A stretch of 64,000 nt of DNA. It comes from Meloidogyne chitwoodi. Lineage: Eukaryota; Nematoda; Chromadorea; Rhabditida; Meloidogynidae. The stretch covers positions 2,418,001-2,482,000 of the forward strand of contig JACZZP010000007.1 of the NCBI GenBank assembly GCA_015183035.1, read 5' to 3'. Every line of letters begins with the position of its first letter. Within the stretch, counting starts at the first letter, position 1. The notes under the pieces were generated by a model. That model saw only the letters and a program-made list of their open reading frames with translations, was not told the origin of the DNA and ran no database searches. A program made the translations under genes and the position numbers. Shown in pieces: positions 22,342 through 32,483 of the stretch.

Positions 22342-23547
22342 ATGCGGTGTCAACCTTTTAGAGGAAAAATTCATCATGAAGGTTAAAAATTTATTTTTAT
22401 CAAAAATTATCTAATTTAAATCTTGATATTTTTTATAATTTTTAGCATTGTCTCCAAGTCAAGAATCATCTGGAATGAAAAAATTCGCTAACAATAGCAT
22501 TGAAGAAGATGATGATGATTGTTGGCTAAGCAAGGATTTTGGCAATAAACGACAAAAGATGGATTCAACAAATAATCATTCTCATTCTTTTTACAACGAA
22601 AAGCTTTTTTCGCCTTTAAAAAATTTTCTTGTTGAACAACCAAAACGGATTGAAAAGGTATCTAAAATTTTTATTACTTAAACATTGATAAAAAAATTAT
22701 ACATCAGATTCCTAAAGAAGTGATTTTTTTAGAAGACGACGATAATGAAGATAAAATTAATTATGAAGGAAAAAATGAAGATAATAAATCAAACAATGAT
22801 AATGATGAAGTAATTAGCAATACTGCTACTGAACCAACAGATATTGGTCACGATGTCGATTGGATTAAGAATGAGGAGCATACTGCACATATTTTTGATA
22901 ATTTTATTAAGAACAAGAATGTTGATACTCAAGTTCGAGGTGGTCAAGAGGTTAATCTATAAACAATATTTTTAATTTAAGTTTATTCAAATTTAATAGG
23001 AACATGAAGAGATAGAAGAGGATGATGGTTGGCTTTGCAAGGATACTCATAATCTATCGCAAAAAACAAAAACGTCAGAGTATTTTACTGTCATTGAGAA
23101 GCCTATGTTACCGTTAAAAAATTTTAAAGAAAAGTCACATCCAGTTGAACAGGTTATTTTTTTGTTTTATTTTTAAGTATTTTTTTATTTAAGACTATTG
23201 ATAAATCGAGTGTTTTAAACGCTTCAACTACTAATTACGACAATAATGAAAGCAATGCAGACGACGATACTTCAACTGAACCCGGCGAAATTCCACCTTC
23301 AGATTCTGAAACTGAGCCTGGTGAACTTCCTCCGTCAGATGTGTCGATGGGTACTGAACCTGGTGAAATTCCGCTATCAGATCTTGATGAAGAAAATGAT
23401 GAGCTAACAGAAAAAGAAAAAAATGATGAGATGAACAATGCTTTACTTGATGCGTCAAATACTCAGGATAGTTGGTTAGTTGGAAAGGACGAAAGAGGTA
23501 GGCGTTTTACTGATGCCGTTGTTGTTATTCGGATGGGCATTTTATGA
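22342..23547 (+). CDS. Acidic low-complexity protein with internal repeats
   Basis: Start proposed at the ATG at 22342 (MRCQPFRGKIHHE), spliced to ALSPSQESS. About five exons, ending at a TGA at 23545-23547. No known domain. Two long internal repeats align: DDDDCWLSKDFGNKRQKM ... FSPLKNFLVEQPKRIEK and EEDDGWLCKDTHNLSQKT ... MLPLKNFKEKSHPVEQ. A third, partial copy is QDSWLVGKDERGRR. A second repeat set is TEPGEIPPSD, TEPGELPPSD and TEPGEIPLSD. The rest is Asp/Glu/Asn-rich and probably disordered. There is no signal peptide, and the KRQK/KR patches would allow a nuclear role, which is inference. Confidence 0.6.
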
Positions 23548-23680
23548 GAATTGAATCTCAAAATCTTACAAACAATAATTTTATATCCAGTCATTTTGTT
23601 TTTCCAATTTTATCAAATTCCTCAAATGTTTTTATTTTTTTATTTGTTTTTTTCCAATATTTTATTAAATAGATGATATT

Positions 23681-26037
23681 TTACAAAACAATAGGAATTA
23701 CATAATGTTTTCTTTTCTTTCTTTGCCTTAATTTCTCAGATTTTTTATTGTTTATATTCTTAACTGAAATGTTGTAAATGACCGATTCTGGAGGAGGTTT
23801 TTGCACTTCGGCCGGATTGTGAGAAGCAGAACGATAAAGTAGGAAAATCGTCAACTCGAAAATTGTTAAAATGGTCAGTCCAAAATAGAGGCCTAGCGTT
23901 GAACCCAAATCAACTAAAAATGCAGGTTAAATTTTTTTTGCGTTTTTTTGGCAATCCTGCAGAATTGCGGTCCCGAAATTTTTTTTATTTTTTTTTCATG
24001 AAAACTTGTTTTTAGGGGTTATCGAGGGCGCTGATTACGAATCTGATATCAGATTTTGTCTAACACTTGATTTTATCTATGATTTTTCATCAAGTACTTG
24101 ATTTTTGGTCACTACATAATGGATGTCGGTCAAATTATATATCATTCGATTCCTCTCGAAGATCGGAGTCTAATGGTACCACTCCCATGATGCAGAAATG
24201 CCGATGAACCAAGATACAGGCCTTTGAAAATCGAAAAAACGATAGTTGGAGAAATCTGATTTTTGGGATTTTACATTAAAATATACATTTGATATCTCAT
24301 TCGAGAGCTTTTATCGACCTGAGTTGAATGGGACCAAAATCATCACGATTGGTCGATTTTACACAAAGATATGACCAATAAAAAAAATAAGAAAACGTGA
24401 AAAATCAAGTACTTGATGAAAAATCATAGATAAAATCAAGTGTTAGACAAAATCTGATATCAGATTCGTAATCAGCGCCCTCGATAACCCCTAAAAACAA
24501 GTTTTCATGAAAAAAAAAATAAAAAAAATTTCGGGACCGCAATTCTGCAGGATTGCCGTTTTTTTGACGAACATACCCATTAAGTTAAAGTTATTATATT
24601 CTTGCGATTCTTCCATTATTATAGCAGTCATTGACATAAATCGGAAGCGAATACTAAAGATTAATTTCAAATAAAATATTATTTATGTTACGTAGCCATA
24701 TTATTTTCGTAGTAGTAACCACGTTGACCGCGTGCTGCACGAGTTTGTAGTAGTGCCTCAAGGTCTCGAATGAAAAGACTACGAGACGGCGAATAATTCA
24801 AGCGAGTTATTAAAGGCTCATTCTATAATTATTTTTAATATTTTTGAGATTTTAGAGTACTCTCACTACAATTATTTGATCGACCTCTTCTAGGAACGAA
24901 CGGCATTTTTCCCCTAACAATTTTCTTTTCCCACCTAATATAGAAAGACGTACTAGAAGGAAAAAGAGTTGATTAGTGTGCTGATTTAAATTTTAAAAAA
25001 TAATTTTTATACATTTTTCAAAAAATACTTTAATAATCGCTTCTCTCTGATTTGGATTATTCATTGCATCAATCATCTGTTTAAAAAATTTAAAAAATTA
25101 TTTTTATTAGTATTTATTATTTTACACTTGAATTGGAGATGGAATAATTCCTCTTTTAATCACATCAAAAAAGTTTATAGACAATTTTGATTTATTTTTT
25201 GAAGAAAGATTTGTTGATTCTCTCCAATTATTCTCCAATGTTTTAAATATTTCTTTTTTTATTTGTTCAAATCCAGGAAGCTAATTAAAACATTATTAAA
25301 TTTAAAAATTATTACTTGTTCTTCTATACAGTTTGAACTATTTTTAGCAGAAGTTTGTAATTTTTCATTAATTAAGTCTTCCCTTGAGAATAAATTTATT
25401 TTTTATTTTTTTTTTAAATTGTTCAAACATTGAAAGTTCGAAAAGTCTAAGAATTCGGCTATGCCCGTTATAAAATAATTCGATTAAGCGCTTAAACTCC
25501 GTAAAACTTGAAAAATACAAAAATTTTAAAGATTAAATTATTAACCTACAGAAAAGGTTGAAATGCATCATTTTGCATTTGAAAACTTTTTAAAGCAATT
25601 TTACGAAGCAGTGCATTATTTCTTTTAATTTTGCTTTGAGAATAATTTGTTAATTTGCCATCAGCACTTCTTCGCACTTTGCTATAACCCAAATCGACTT
25701 TGTAAAGCACACTTTGCGTGCATTTGCGTTTAAGGCATTCTTTTAATAAGAAAAATAAATTAATAATGGAAATTCTGTCCTATAACCATCTAAAAGATGT
25801 AAATCTTGGCATCCTTCGCGTTCAAAAGATTTTTGTACCATTACTACAACATTTAAATCTAAATTAGCCCCAGCCTGTAATGTTACTGTTCTGACCAAAA
25901 GAACAACTGATTTGGATATTTATTAATTTAATATAAATATTTTTTTTAATTTTAAATTTTATTTCTAAAAGTTTAATTAATTTAAACAAACCATTTAGTG
26001 TTAACAATAATTTATAATAATAAATTTTATATTTCAT
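23681..26037 (-). CDS. DEG/ENaC-like membrane protein lacking a canonical TM1
   Basis: The C-terminal part resembles the pre-TM2/TM2 region of amiloride-sensitive sodium channel subunits: FRFMSMTAIIMEESQEYNNF then LGSTLGLYFGLTILTIFEL, where family members have a G-x-S selectivity site. Here the site reads G-L-T. The cytosolic tail is basic (KKSEKLRQRKKRKHYV). Upstream, short exons read through an extracellular region (VTLQAGANLDLNVVVM, ECLKRKCTQSVLYK, NALLRKIALKSFQMQN, CIKN/EKCRSFLEEVDQ, DLEALLQTRAARGQRGYYYE). The most upstream plausible start is the ATG at 26037 (MKYKIYYYKLLLTLN), spliced to VVLLVRTV. That gives a signal-like segment but none of the family's N-terminal His-Gly gating motif. 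It may be a divergent subunit, a truncated one or a decaying copy. One intron carries a 606-bp transposon. Confidence 0.5.
23941..24566. mobile_element. Long-TIR Mutator-like nonautonomous element with 10-bp target duplication
   Basis: The element spans 23951-24556. Terminal inverted repeats of about 157 bp (23951-24106 and 24400-24556) begin GCAATCCTGCAGAATTGCGG and are nearly identical. The flanks 23941-23950 and 24557-24566 are both CGTTTTTTTG, a 10-bp direct repeat. A 9-11 bp duplication with long TIRs is typical of Mutator-like elements. The roughly 290-bp interior has no transposase. It sits wholly inside an intron of the DEG/ENaC-like gene, next to the TM2 exon. Confidence 0.85.
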
Positions 26038-26414
26038 TGTAAAGATTTAAATAAAATAATTTTAATGTAGAAAATGCAAAAAAAAGTAATTTAATTAATT
26101 TAAAAGTTTTTGCCTGATGATCAAAATACAAAAATTGAATCTCCATTTTAAATTAAACAATCCAGTTTTGGTCTCATTTTTTTGTTAAAATTAATTAAAA
26201 AAGACAATTAAGTGAAACAAAATTAAAAATAAAGAAGCAAAATGTCTCTTTGAAGTACACCGATGTTGATAGGTTATTTACTTTTAATTATCTTGAGAAT
26301 GAAAAATTTTAAAAACTCGAATGTTGTAATATTCGTTGAATATATAAATCAAAAATTACAGTTAGATAATCAGAATACATAGTTACTTTTTATTAAATAA
26401 ATAAAATTCCCATT
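26038..26414. other. Divergent promoter region
   Basis: AT-rich spacer between the minus-strand DEG/ENaC-like gene and the plus-strand Gly/Cys-rich gene; no motif recognised. Confidence 0.45.
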
Positions 26415-26913
26415 ATGAATCTCGCTTTTACATCTTTTTTAATATTAATCGCTACGTTACTTTCTGTTTTACTAGGCCAGGAAAATTATCATAAGTAAGT
26501 TTTATTTGTAAAAATTATTTTTTAAAAAGTAGAAAAATTCAGAAGTTTATTAATAACACAAAGGATTAGGAGAAGTGAAAGTGGAGGAGAAGGAGGATGT
26601 GGAAGCTGGGGTAGTGAGTATGGTCAGTCCTACCACTTAAAAACCTAATAAAATTTTCTTAAAGGTGGAAATGCATGCTGCAGCTGTGGTCAATGCGGCG
26701 GGGGCTCTTATGGTGGTGGACAAACTGTTATTTATTGTTATGGTTGTGATAGTAGTAGTAGTTATGGGGAAAGTGGAAGTAGTGGGTATGGTTACGGACA
26801 ATGTGGAGAGTGCGGATGTGGTAGGTATTTTGTTCTGTAAAACAAGCTAAAAATAATGAAACATCTAGTTATGGTATAAATACGTAATTTTAGGCTATGG
26901 ATGTGGAAAATAA
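26415..26913 (+). CDS. Small secreted Gly/Cys-rich precursor
   Basis: Four exons give roughly 105 residues. The start MNLAFTSFLILIATLLSVLLG is a clear signal peptide. After QENYHKIRR comes a dibasic Arg-Arg that would allow pro-peptide cleavage. The mature part is Gly/Cys/Ser/Tyr-rich: GGCGSWGSEYG, ACCSCGQCGGG, VIYCYGCD, SSSSSYGESG, GYGYGQCGECGCGYGCGK. Each splice phase is consistent (TAT G|GT, TGT G|GC). Nematode Gly/Tyr-rich secreted peptides (caenacin/YGGY type) have a similar layout, though those normally lack so many cysteines. A structural, cuticle or antimicrobial role is inference. Confidence 0.72.
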
Positions 26914-27069
26914 TGAAAATTGTATAAAAATGATTGATAAATTAATTTTTTATTTAATTTTAATTAATAAAAATAATTTTCGATGATTAATAAAAAGGCT
27001 TAGGGTTCAAGTTCTAATAATCTGTAAAGTTACAGAATTTCTCGCGTAGATCTTATTTGTTTTTTGAAA

Positions 27070-27518
27070 TTATTTTCCTCCAAATAGAACACCTTGTAAG
27101 AGTCCAACAGCTCCAACACCAAAAGGTCCATACCCTATTTAAAATAAAAATTGTTTTGCTAATAATTTTTAACAAATATTCTAAAAAATATTTTTTAATT
27201 ATTACCTCCTCCACCACAATAGCCACAACCACCACCTCCCATTCCATAACCTCCTCCATAATTATAACCACCACCTCCACACATTCCACACTGACAACAT
27301 CTACCTCCAAACCCGCCGCCTAAAAAATATATAGGTTTAAAATTATTACATAAAAGTTATAAATAACCATATCCGTATCCACCATATCCACCGTATCCAT
27401 AACGTTTTATTCGCCTCGATAATACTGATTCATATCTCATTTTTGTTTGGCACAAGTTTATTAATAAAATAAGCAAATGTATGGCAAAAAGAAGAGAAAA
27501 ATTGTTTAATCGTTGCAT
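27070..27518 (-). CDS. Small secreted Gly-rich YGGYG precursor, convergent partner
   Basis: The ATG at 27518 gives MQRLNNFSLLFAIHLLILLI as signal peptide, then MRYESVLSRRIKR, a short pro-region with two dibasic sites. The mature part is YGYGGYGGYGYGGGFGG, then CCQCGMCGGGGYNYGGGYG, then CGYCGGG, with a last exon GPFGVGAVGLLQGVLFGGK and the TAA at 27070-27072. Three exons. The YGGYG repeats following Lys-Arg match the layout of nematode neuropeptide-like/caenacin antimicrobial precursors. It shares the CxxCGxCGGG block and dibasic pro-site with the gene 150 bp away on the opposite strand, suggesting an inverted duplicate pair. Confidence 0.75.
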
Positions 27519-28660
27519 TTTTTGAGATTGTATTTTTATTTAAAAATTGTTTGGGCAATTTATTTTCTTTTACTTGGCTAAAAACTAAAAGGGAGAGAAT
27601 TTTTTTTTCGATTCTTGTTCAACTCTTTTTGTTTGTCAAGTTTCGCTCATTTTTTTTTAAATTTTGTTTAAAAGGTTTAAAATTTGCGGACTTTTAACTA
27701 AATATTTCCTTTCCGATGTTTATACAACAAAAAATTGCCTCTCACAACTTTTCTTTTAACATAATTTTTTGCATTAAAAACTCAAGAGTTCGCCAAATTG
27801 CCGCCCTTCTGCGCATCCAATTTGATTTTAATTTCATTTCTTCCTTCAATATTACGTCATTTAATACATTTATTCAATTTTATAAAGAATGATCGATGAT
27901 TTTTTATTAAAACAATTGTTAGTATTTAACATAAATATTTGGTAGTTTGTTAAATTCAGCCATATAATAGAAATAAATGGAGATTTTTTAAATTCTTTAA
28001 ACAACTTTTCACATTTTATTTTTTTAATAAACTTATAACCATTCGATGGCTTCTTAAAAGAGCTATCGAATTTATATAAACGTTTTTGGTAAACGTCAAA
28101 ATAATGGCGAATTAATGGTATTAAATATACATATGTATAAAAACAAAGGTTTCACGTAAAGAAAAAATAGAGCCTTGCAAGTTAGTGGAGAGGCATAATT
28201 TCGAGTTTATACTCTTGTACTTCCAAATAAGCCAAATTGGCCTAGGTTGTCTTTGTAAAAGCTGAGATATATGCTCCAGAATCCAAAATCACATTTCTGG
28301 AGCAGTAATGTTTAATCCTTTATATGTCGCTTAAAATGCTAAGTAATTTGGAAATTTCGCTAGTACACATTTTAGATAATTGATTGATCTTTTATTGAAA
28401 AAAATAAAATCTTATGCCGTAGGATTAAAGAATAGTGTTGGAATGACCTATAAAATTTATTTTATTCCAATCAGTCTTAAATAAGATTATTTAAAGGTTA
28501 TAATAATAATATAAATAAATAAAATAAAAAATTTATTAATGTTACTAAAAAATTCAAATATCTTATTTTTATTAAATATTAATAACCCTCCGGAACTGTA
28601 AGGCTGGTTATTTTTATTTTACTGCATAGTTAATAAATGATAAAATGAAGAAACTAATAA
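27519..28660. other. Intergenic, with a dispersed repeat copy at 28105-28195
   Basis: AT-rich. 28105-28195 is the inverse-oriented copy of the repeat in the tyrosine hydroxylase intron at 6930-7022. It includes ATGGCGAATTAATGGTATT, the exon-end and splice-donor bases of that gene. Nothing else was recognised. Confidence 0.65.
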
Positions 28661-28740
28661 GCGTTGATGTGGTTTAGTGGATAACATCCCTGCCTATCTC
28701 TTTCCTTTTCCTATTTTCTTGGCTGGGTTCGAAGTTTTTT
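28661..28740 (+). other. tRNA-like sequence beside the satellite block
   Basis: GCGTTGATGTGGTTTAGTGG resembles a tRNA 5' end with an A box (TGGTTTAGTGGATAA). GGGTTCGAAG at about 28725 is a B-box match. The T stem lacks its partner bases, and the interior is a pyrimidine run. A tRNA pseudogene or the head of a tRNA-derived SINE is possible. Confidence 0.35.
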
Positions 28741-28743
28741 AAT

Positions 28744-29045
28744 GGAAAACAATTTAAAAAAATTTGAGAATAAGCTTAATCTTAAAATTTGAACTTAAAA
28801 CTTGAAAATAAGTTTAAATTTAAAACTTGAAAATAAGTTTAAACTTAAAACTTGAAAATAAGCTTGAAATTAAAACCTGAAAATAAGTTCAAACTTAAAA
28901 CTTGAAAATAAGCTTGAACTTAAAATTTGAAAATAAGCTTGAACTTAAAACTTGAAAATAAGCTTGAAATTAAACTTGAAAATAAGTTTAAACTTAAAAT
29001 TTGAAAATAAGCTTGAACTTAAACTTGAAAATAAGCTTGAATTTA
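28744..29045. repeat. Tandem repeat, about 25 bp unit (CTTGAAAATAAGCTTGAA)
   Basis: Roughly a dozen units of AACTTGAAAATAAGCTTGAA followed by CTTAA, with single-base variants (AAGTTTAAA against AAGCTTGAA). Several carry a HindIII-type AAGCTT palindrome. Confidence 0.9.
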
Positions 29046-29226
29046 ACTCGGTCATCGGCGCAAAACGCGGTCATGGGCGCGAAACTCGGTCATCGGCGCA
29101 AAACTCGGTCATCGGCGCGAAACTCGGTCATCGGCGATAAACTCGGTCATCGGCGATAAACTCGGTCATGGGCGCAAAACTCGGTCATCGGCGCAAAACT
29201 CGGTCATCGGCGCAAAACTCGGTCAT
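29046..29226. repeat. Tandem repeat, 19-bp unit (ACTCGGTCATCGGCGC)
   Basis: About nine to ten units of AAAACTCGGTCATCGGCGC with GATAA/GCGAA/GGGCGC variants. It is much more GC-rich than the block before it. Confidence 0.9.
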
Positions 29227-31968
29227 TGACGTTTAACTCATCTATGGACGTTCAAATAGTCTATGGACGTTCACTCGTCTATGGACGTTCAAATAATCTA
29301 TGGACGTTCAAATAGTCTATGGACTTTCACTCGTCTATGGACGTTCAAATAGTCTATGGACGTTCAAATAGTCTATGGACGTTCAAATAGTCTATGGACG
29401 TTCAAATAGTCTATGGACGTTCAAATAGTCTATGGACGTTCAAATAGTCTATGGACGTTCAAATAGTCTATGGACGTTCAAATAGTCTATGGACGTTCAA
29501 ATAGTCTATGGACGTTCAAATAGTCTATGGACGTTCAAATAGTCTATGGACGTTCAAATAGTCTATGGACGTTCAAATAGTCTATGGACGTTCACTCGTC
29601 TATGGACTTACACTCGTCTATGGACGTTCAAATAGTCTATGGACGTTCACTCGTCTATGGACTTTCACTCGTCTATGGACGTTCAAATAGTCTATGGACG
29701 TTCACTCGTCTATGGACGTTCAAATAATCTATGGACGTTCAAATAGTCTATGGACTTTCACTCGTCTATGGACGTTCAAATAGTCTATGGACGTTCAAAT
29801 AGTCTATGGACGTTCAAATAGTCTATGGACGTTCAAATAGTCTATGGACGTTCAAATAGTCTATGGACGTTCAAATAGTCTATGGACGTTCAAATAGTCT
29901 ATGGACGTTCAAATAGTCTATGGACGTTCAAATAGTCTATGGACGTTCAAATAGTCTATGGACGTTCAAATAATCTATGGACGTTCAAATAGTCTATGGA
30001 CTTTCACTCGTCTATGGACGTTCAAATAGTCTATGGACGTTCAAATAGTCTATGGACGTTCAAATAGTCTATGGACGTTCAAATAGTCTATGGACGTTCA
30101 AATAGTCTATGGACGTTCAAATAGTCTATGGACGTTCACTCGTCTATGGACTTTCACTCGTCTATGGACGTTCAAATAATCTATGGACGTTCAAATAGTC
30201 TATGGACTTTCACTCGTCTATGGACGTTCAAATAGTCTATGGACGTTCAAATAGTCTATGGACGTTCACTCGTCTATGGACTTTCACTCGTCTATGGACG
30301 TTCAAATAGTCTATGGACGTTCAAATAGTCTATGGACGTTCACTCGTCTATGGACTTTCACTCGTCTATGGACGTTCAAATAGTCTATGGACGTTCAAAT
30401 AGTCTATGGACGTTCACTCGTCTATGGACTTTCACTCGTCTATGGACGTTCAAATAGTCTATGGACGTTCAAATAGTCTATGGACGTTCACTCGTCTATG
30501 GACGTTCAAATAATCTATGGACGTTCAAATAGTCTATGGACTTTCACTCGTCTATGGACGTTCAAATAGTCTATGGACGTTCAAATAGTCTATGGACGTT
30601 CAAATAGTCTATGGACGTTCAAATAGTCTATGGACGTTCAAATAGTCTATGGACGTTCAAATAGTCTATGGACGTTCAAATAGTCTATGGACGTTCAAAT
30701 AGTCTATGGACGTTCAAATAGTCTATGGACGTTCAAATAGTCTATGGACGTTCAAATAGTCTATGGACGTTCAAATAGTCTATGGACGTTCAAATAGTCT
30801 ATGGACGTTCAAATAATCTATGGACGTTCAAATAGTCTATGGACTTTCACTCGTCTATGGACGTTCAAATAGTCTATGGACGTTCAAATAGTCTATGGAC
30901 GTTCAAATAGTCTATGGACGTTCAAATAGTCTATGGACGTTCAAATAGTCTATGGACGTTCAAATAGTCTATGGACGTTCACTCGTCTATGGACTTTCAC
31001 TCGTCTATGGACGTTCAAATAATCTATGGACGTTCAAATAGTCTATGGACTTTCACTCGTCTATGGACGTTCAAATAGTCTATGGACGTTCAAATAGTCT
31101 ATGGACGTTCACTCGTCTATGGACTTTCACTCGTCTATGGACGTTCAAATAGTCTATGGACGTTCAAATAGTCTATGGACGTTCACTCGTCTATGGACTT
31201 TCACTCGTCTATGGACGTTCAAATAGTCTATGGACGTTCAAATAGTCTATGGACGTTCACTCGTCTATGGACTTTCACTCGTCTATGGACGTTCAAATAG
31301 TCTATGGACTTTCACTCGTCTATGGACGTTCAAATAGTCTATGGACGTTCAAATAGTCTATGGACGTTCACTCGTCTATGGACTTTCACTCGTCTATGGA
31401 CGTTCAAATAGTCTATGGACGTTCAAATAGTCTATGGACGTTCACTCGTCTATGGACTTTCACTCGTCTATGGACGTTCAAATAGTCTATGGACGTTCAA
31501 ATAGTCTATGGACGTTCACTCGTCTATGGACTTTCACTCGTCTATGGACGTTCAAATAGTCTATGGACGTTCAAATAGTCTATGGACGTTCACTCGTCTA
31601 TGGACTTTCACTCGTCTATGGACGTTCAAATAGTCTATGGACTTTCACTCGTCTATGGACGTTCAAATAGTCTATGGACGTTCAAATAGTCTATGGACGT
31701 TCAAATAGTCTATGGACGTTCAAATAGTCTATGGACGTTCAAATAGTCTATGGACGTTCAAATAGTCTATGGACGTTCACTCGTCTATGGACTTTCACTC
31801 GTCTATGGACGTTCAAATAATCTATGGACGTTCAAATAGTCTATGGACTTTCACTCGTCTATGGACGTTCAAATAGTCTATGGACGTTCACTCGTCTATG
31901 GACTTTCACTCGTCTATGGACGTTCAAATAGTCTATGGACTTTCACTCGTCTATGGACGTTCAACTCG
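29227..31968. repeat. 2.7-kb satellite, 18-19 bp units (GTCTATGGACGTTCAAATA)
   Basis: About 145 tandem units. The main 19-bp form is GTCTATGGACGTTCAAATA. 18-bp variants are GTCTATGGACGTTCACTC and GTCTATGGACTTTCACTC, and a rarer form has AATAATCTATGG. Variants are not random. They form higher-order units, for example two CAAATAG units, one GACGTTCACTC and one GACTTTCACTC, repeated in series around 30240-30500 and 31070-31620. Longer segments of about 830 bp recur (compare 29970-30200 with 30810-31040). Open frames through it are by-products of the period. Confidence 0.97.
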
Positions 31969-32460
31969 TCCATCGGCGAATATCGTCGAACATCGTCGAA
32001 TATCGACGAACGTCGACGAAATCGACGAATATCGACGAACGTCGACGAAATCGACGAATATCGACGAATATCGACGAACATCGACGAATATCGACGAACG
32101 TCGACGAATATCGACGAACGTTGACGAAAATTGTCGACGAATATCGACGAACGTCGACGAAAATTGTCGACGAATATCGACGAACGTTGACGAAAATTGT
32201 CGACGAATATCGACATCGGTGAAAAACATCGGTGAGATCGGTGAAAAAGACGGTGAAAAATATCGGTGAGATCGGTGAAAAAGATCGGTGAGATCGGTGA
32301 AAAAGATCGGTGAGATCGGTGAAAAAGATCGGTGAGATCGGTGAAAAAGATCGGTGAGATCGGTGAAAAAAAATCGGTGAAAAACATCGAACGTCGACGA
32401 AAATTGTCGACGAATATCGACGAACGTCGACGAAACTCGCCGATTGGAGAAAACTCGCAT
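31969..32460. repeat. Satellite blocks: ATCGACGAACGTCGACGA type, then GATCGGTGAAAAAGATCGGT type
   Basis: 31969-32216 is built of CGACGAATATCGACGAACGT words with many CG dinucleotides. 32217-32390 is a 22-bp unit GAGATCGGTGAAAAAGATCGGT repeated about seven to eight times. 32390-32460 returns to the first type before ending at AAAACTCGCATTAAAATG. Confidence 0.92.
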
Positions 32461-32483
32461 TAAAATGCTAATTTTAAAATTTT

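Noticed and set aside
23231..23458. Ser/His-rich minus-strand frames opposite the acidic repeat protein
   Set aside because: They are antisense readings of the GEIPPSD repeats; the plus-strand frame splices consistently with its neighbours.
27053..27323. Thr/Ser-rich and Val-rich frames overlapping the Gly-rich precursor gene
   Set aside because: They are other-frame readings of GGN-type codons in the Gly-rich exon and lack a signal peptide or splice support.
29227..32460. Long open frames on both strands through the satellite (for example around 31843-32460)
   Set aside because: They follow the 18-22 bp periods and encode only periodic text such as MDVHSSMDF or RRSSIFVD. They have no start context or splice pattern and stop at each change of satellite.
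28744..32460. CRISPR-like array
   Set aside because: Units are contiguous with no unique spacers, the genome is eukaryotic, and no cas-like genes are present.
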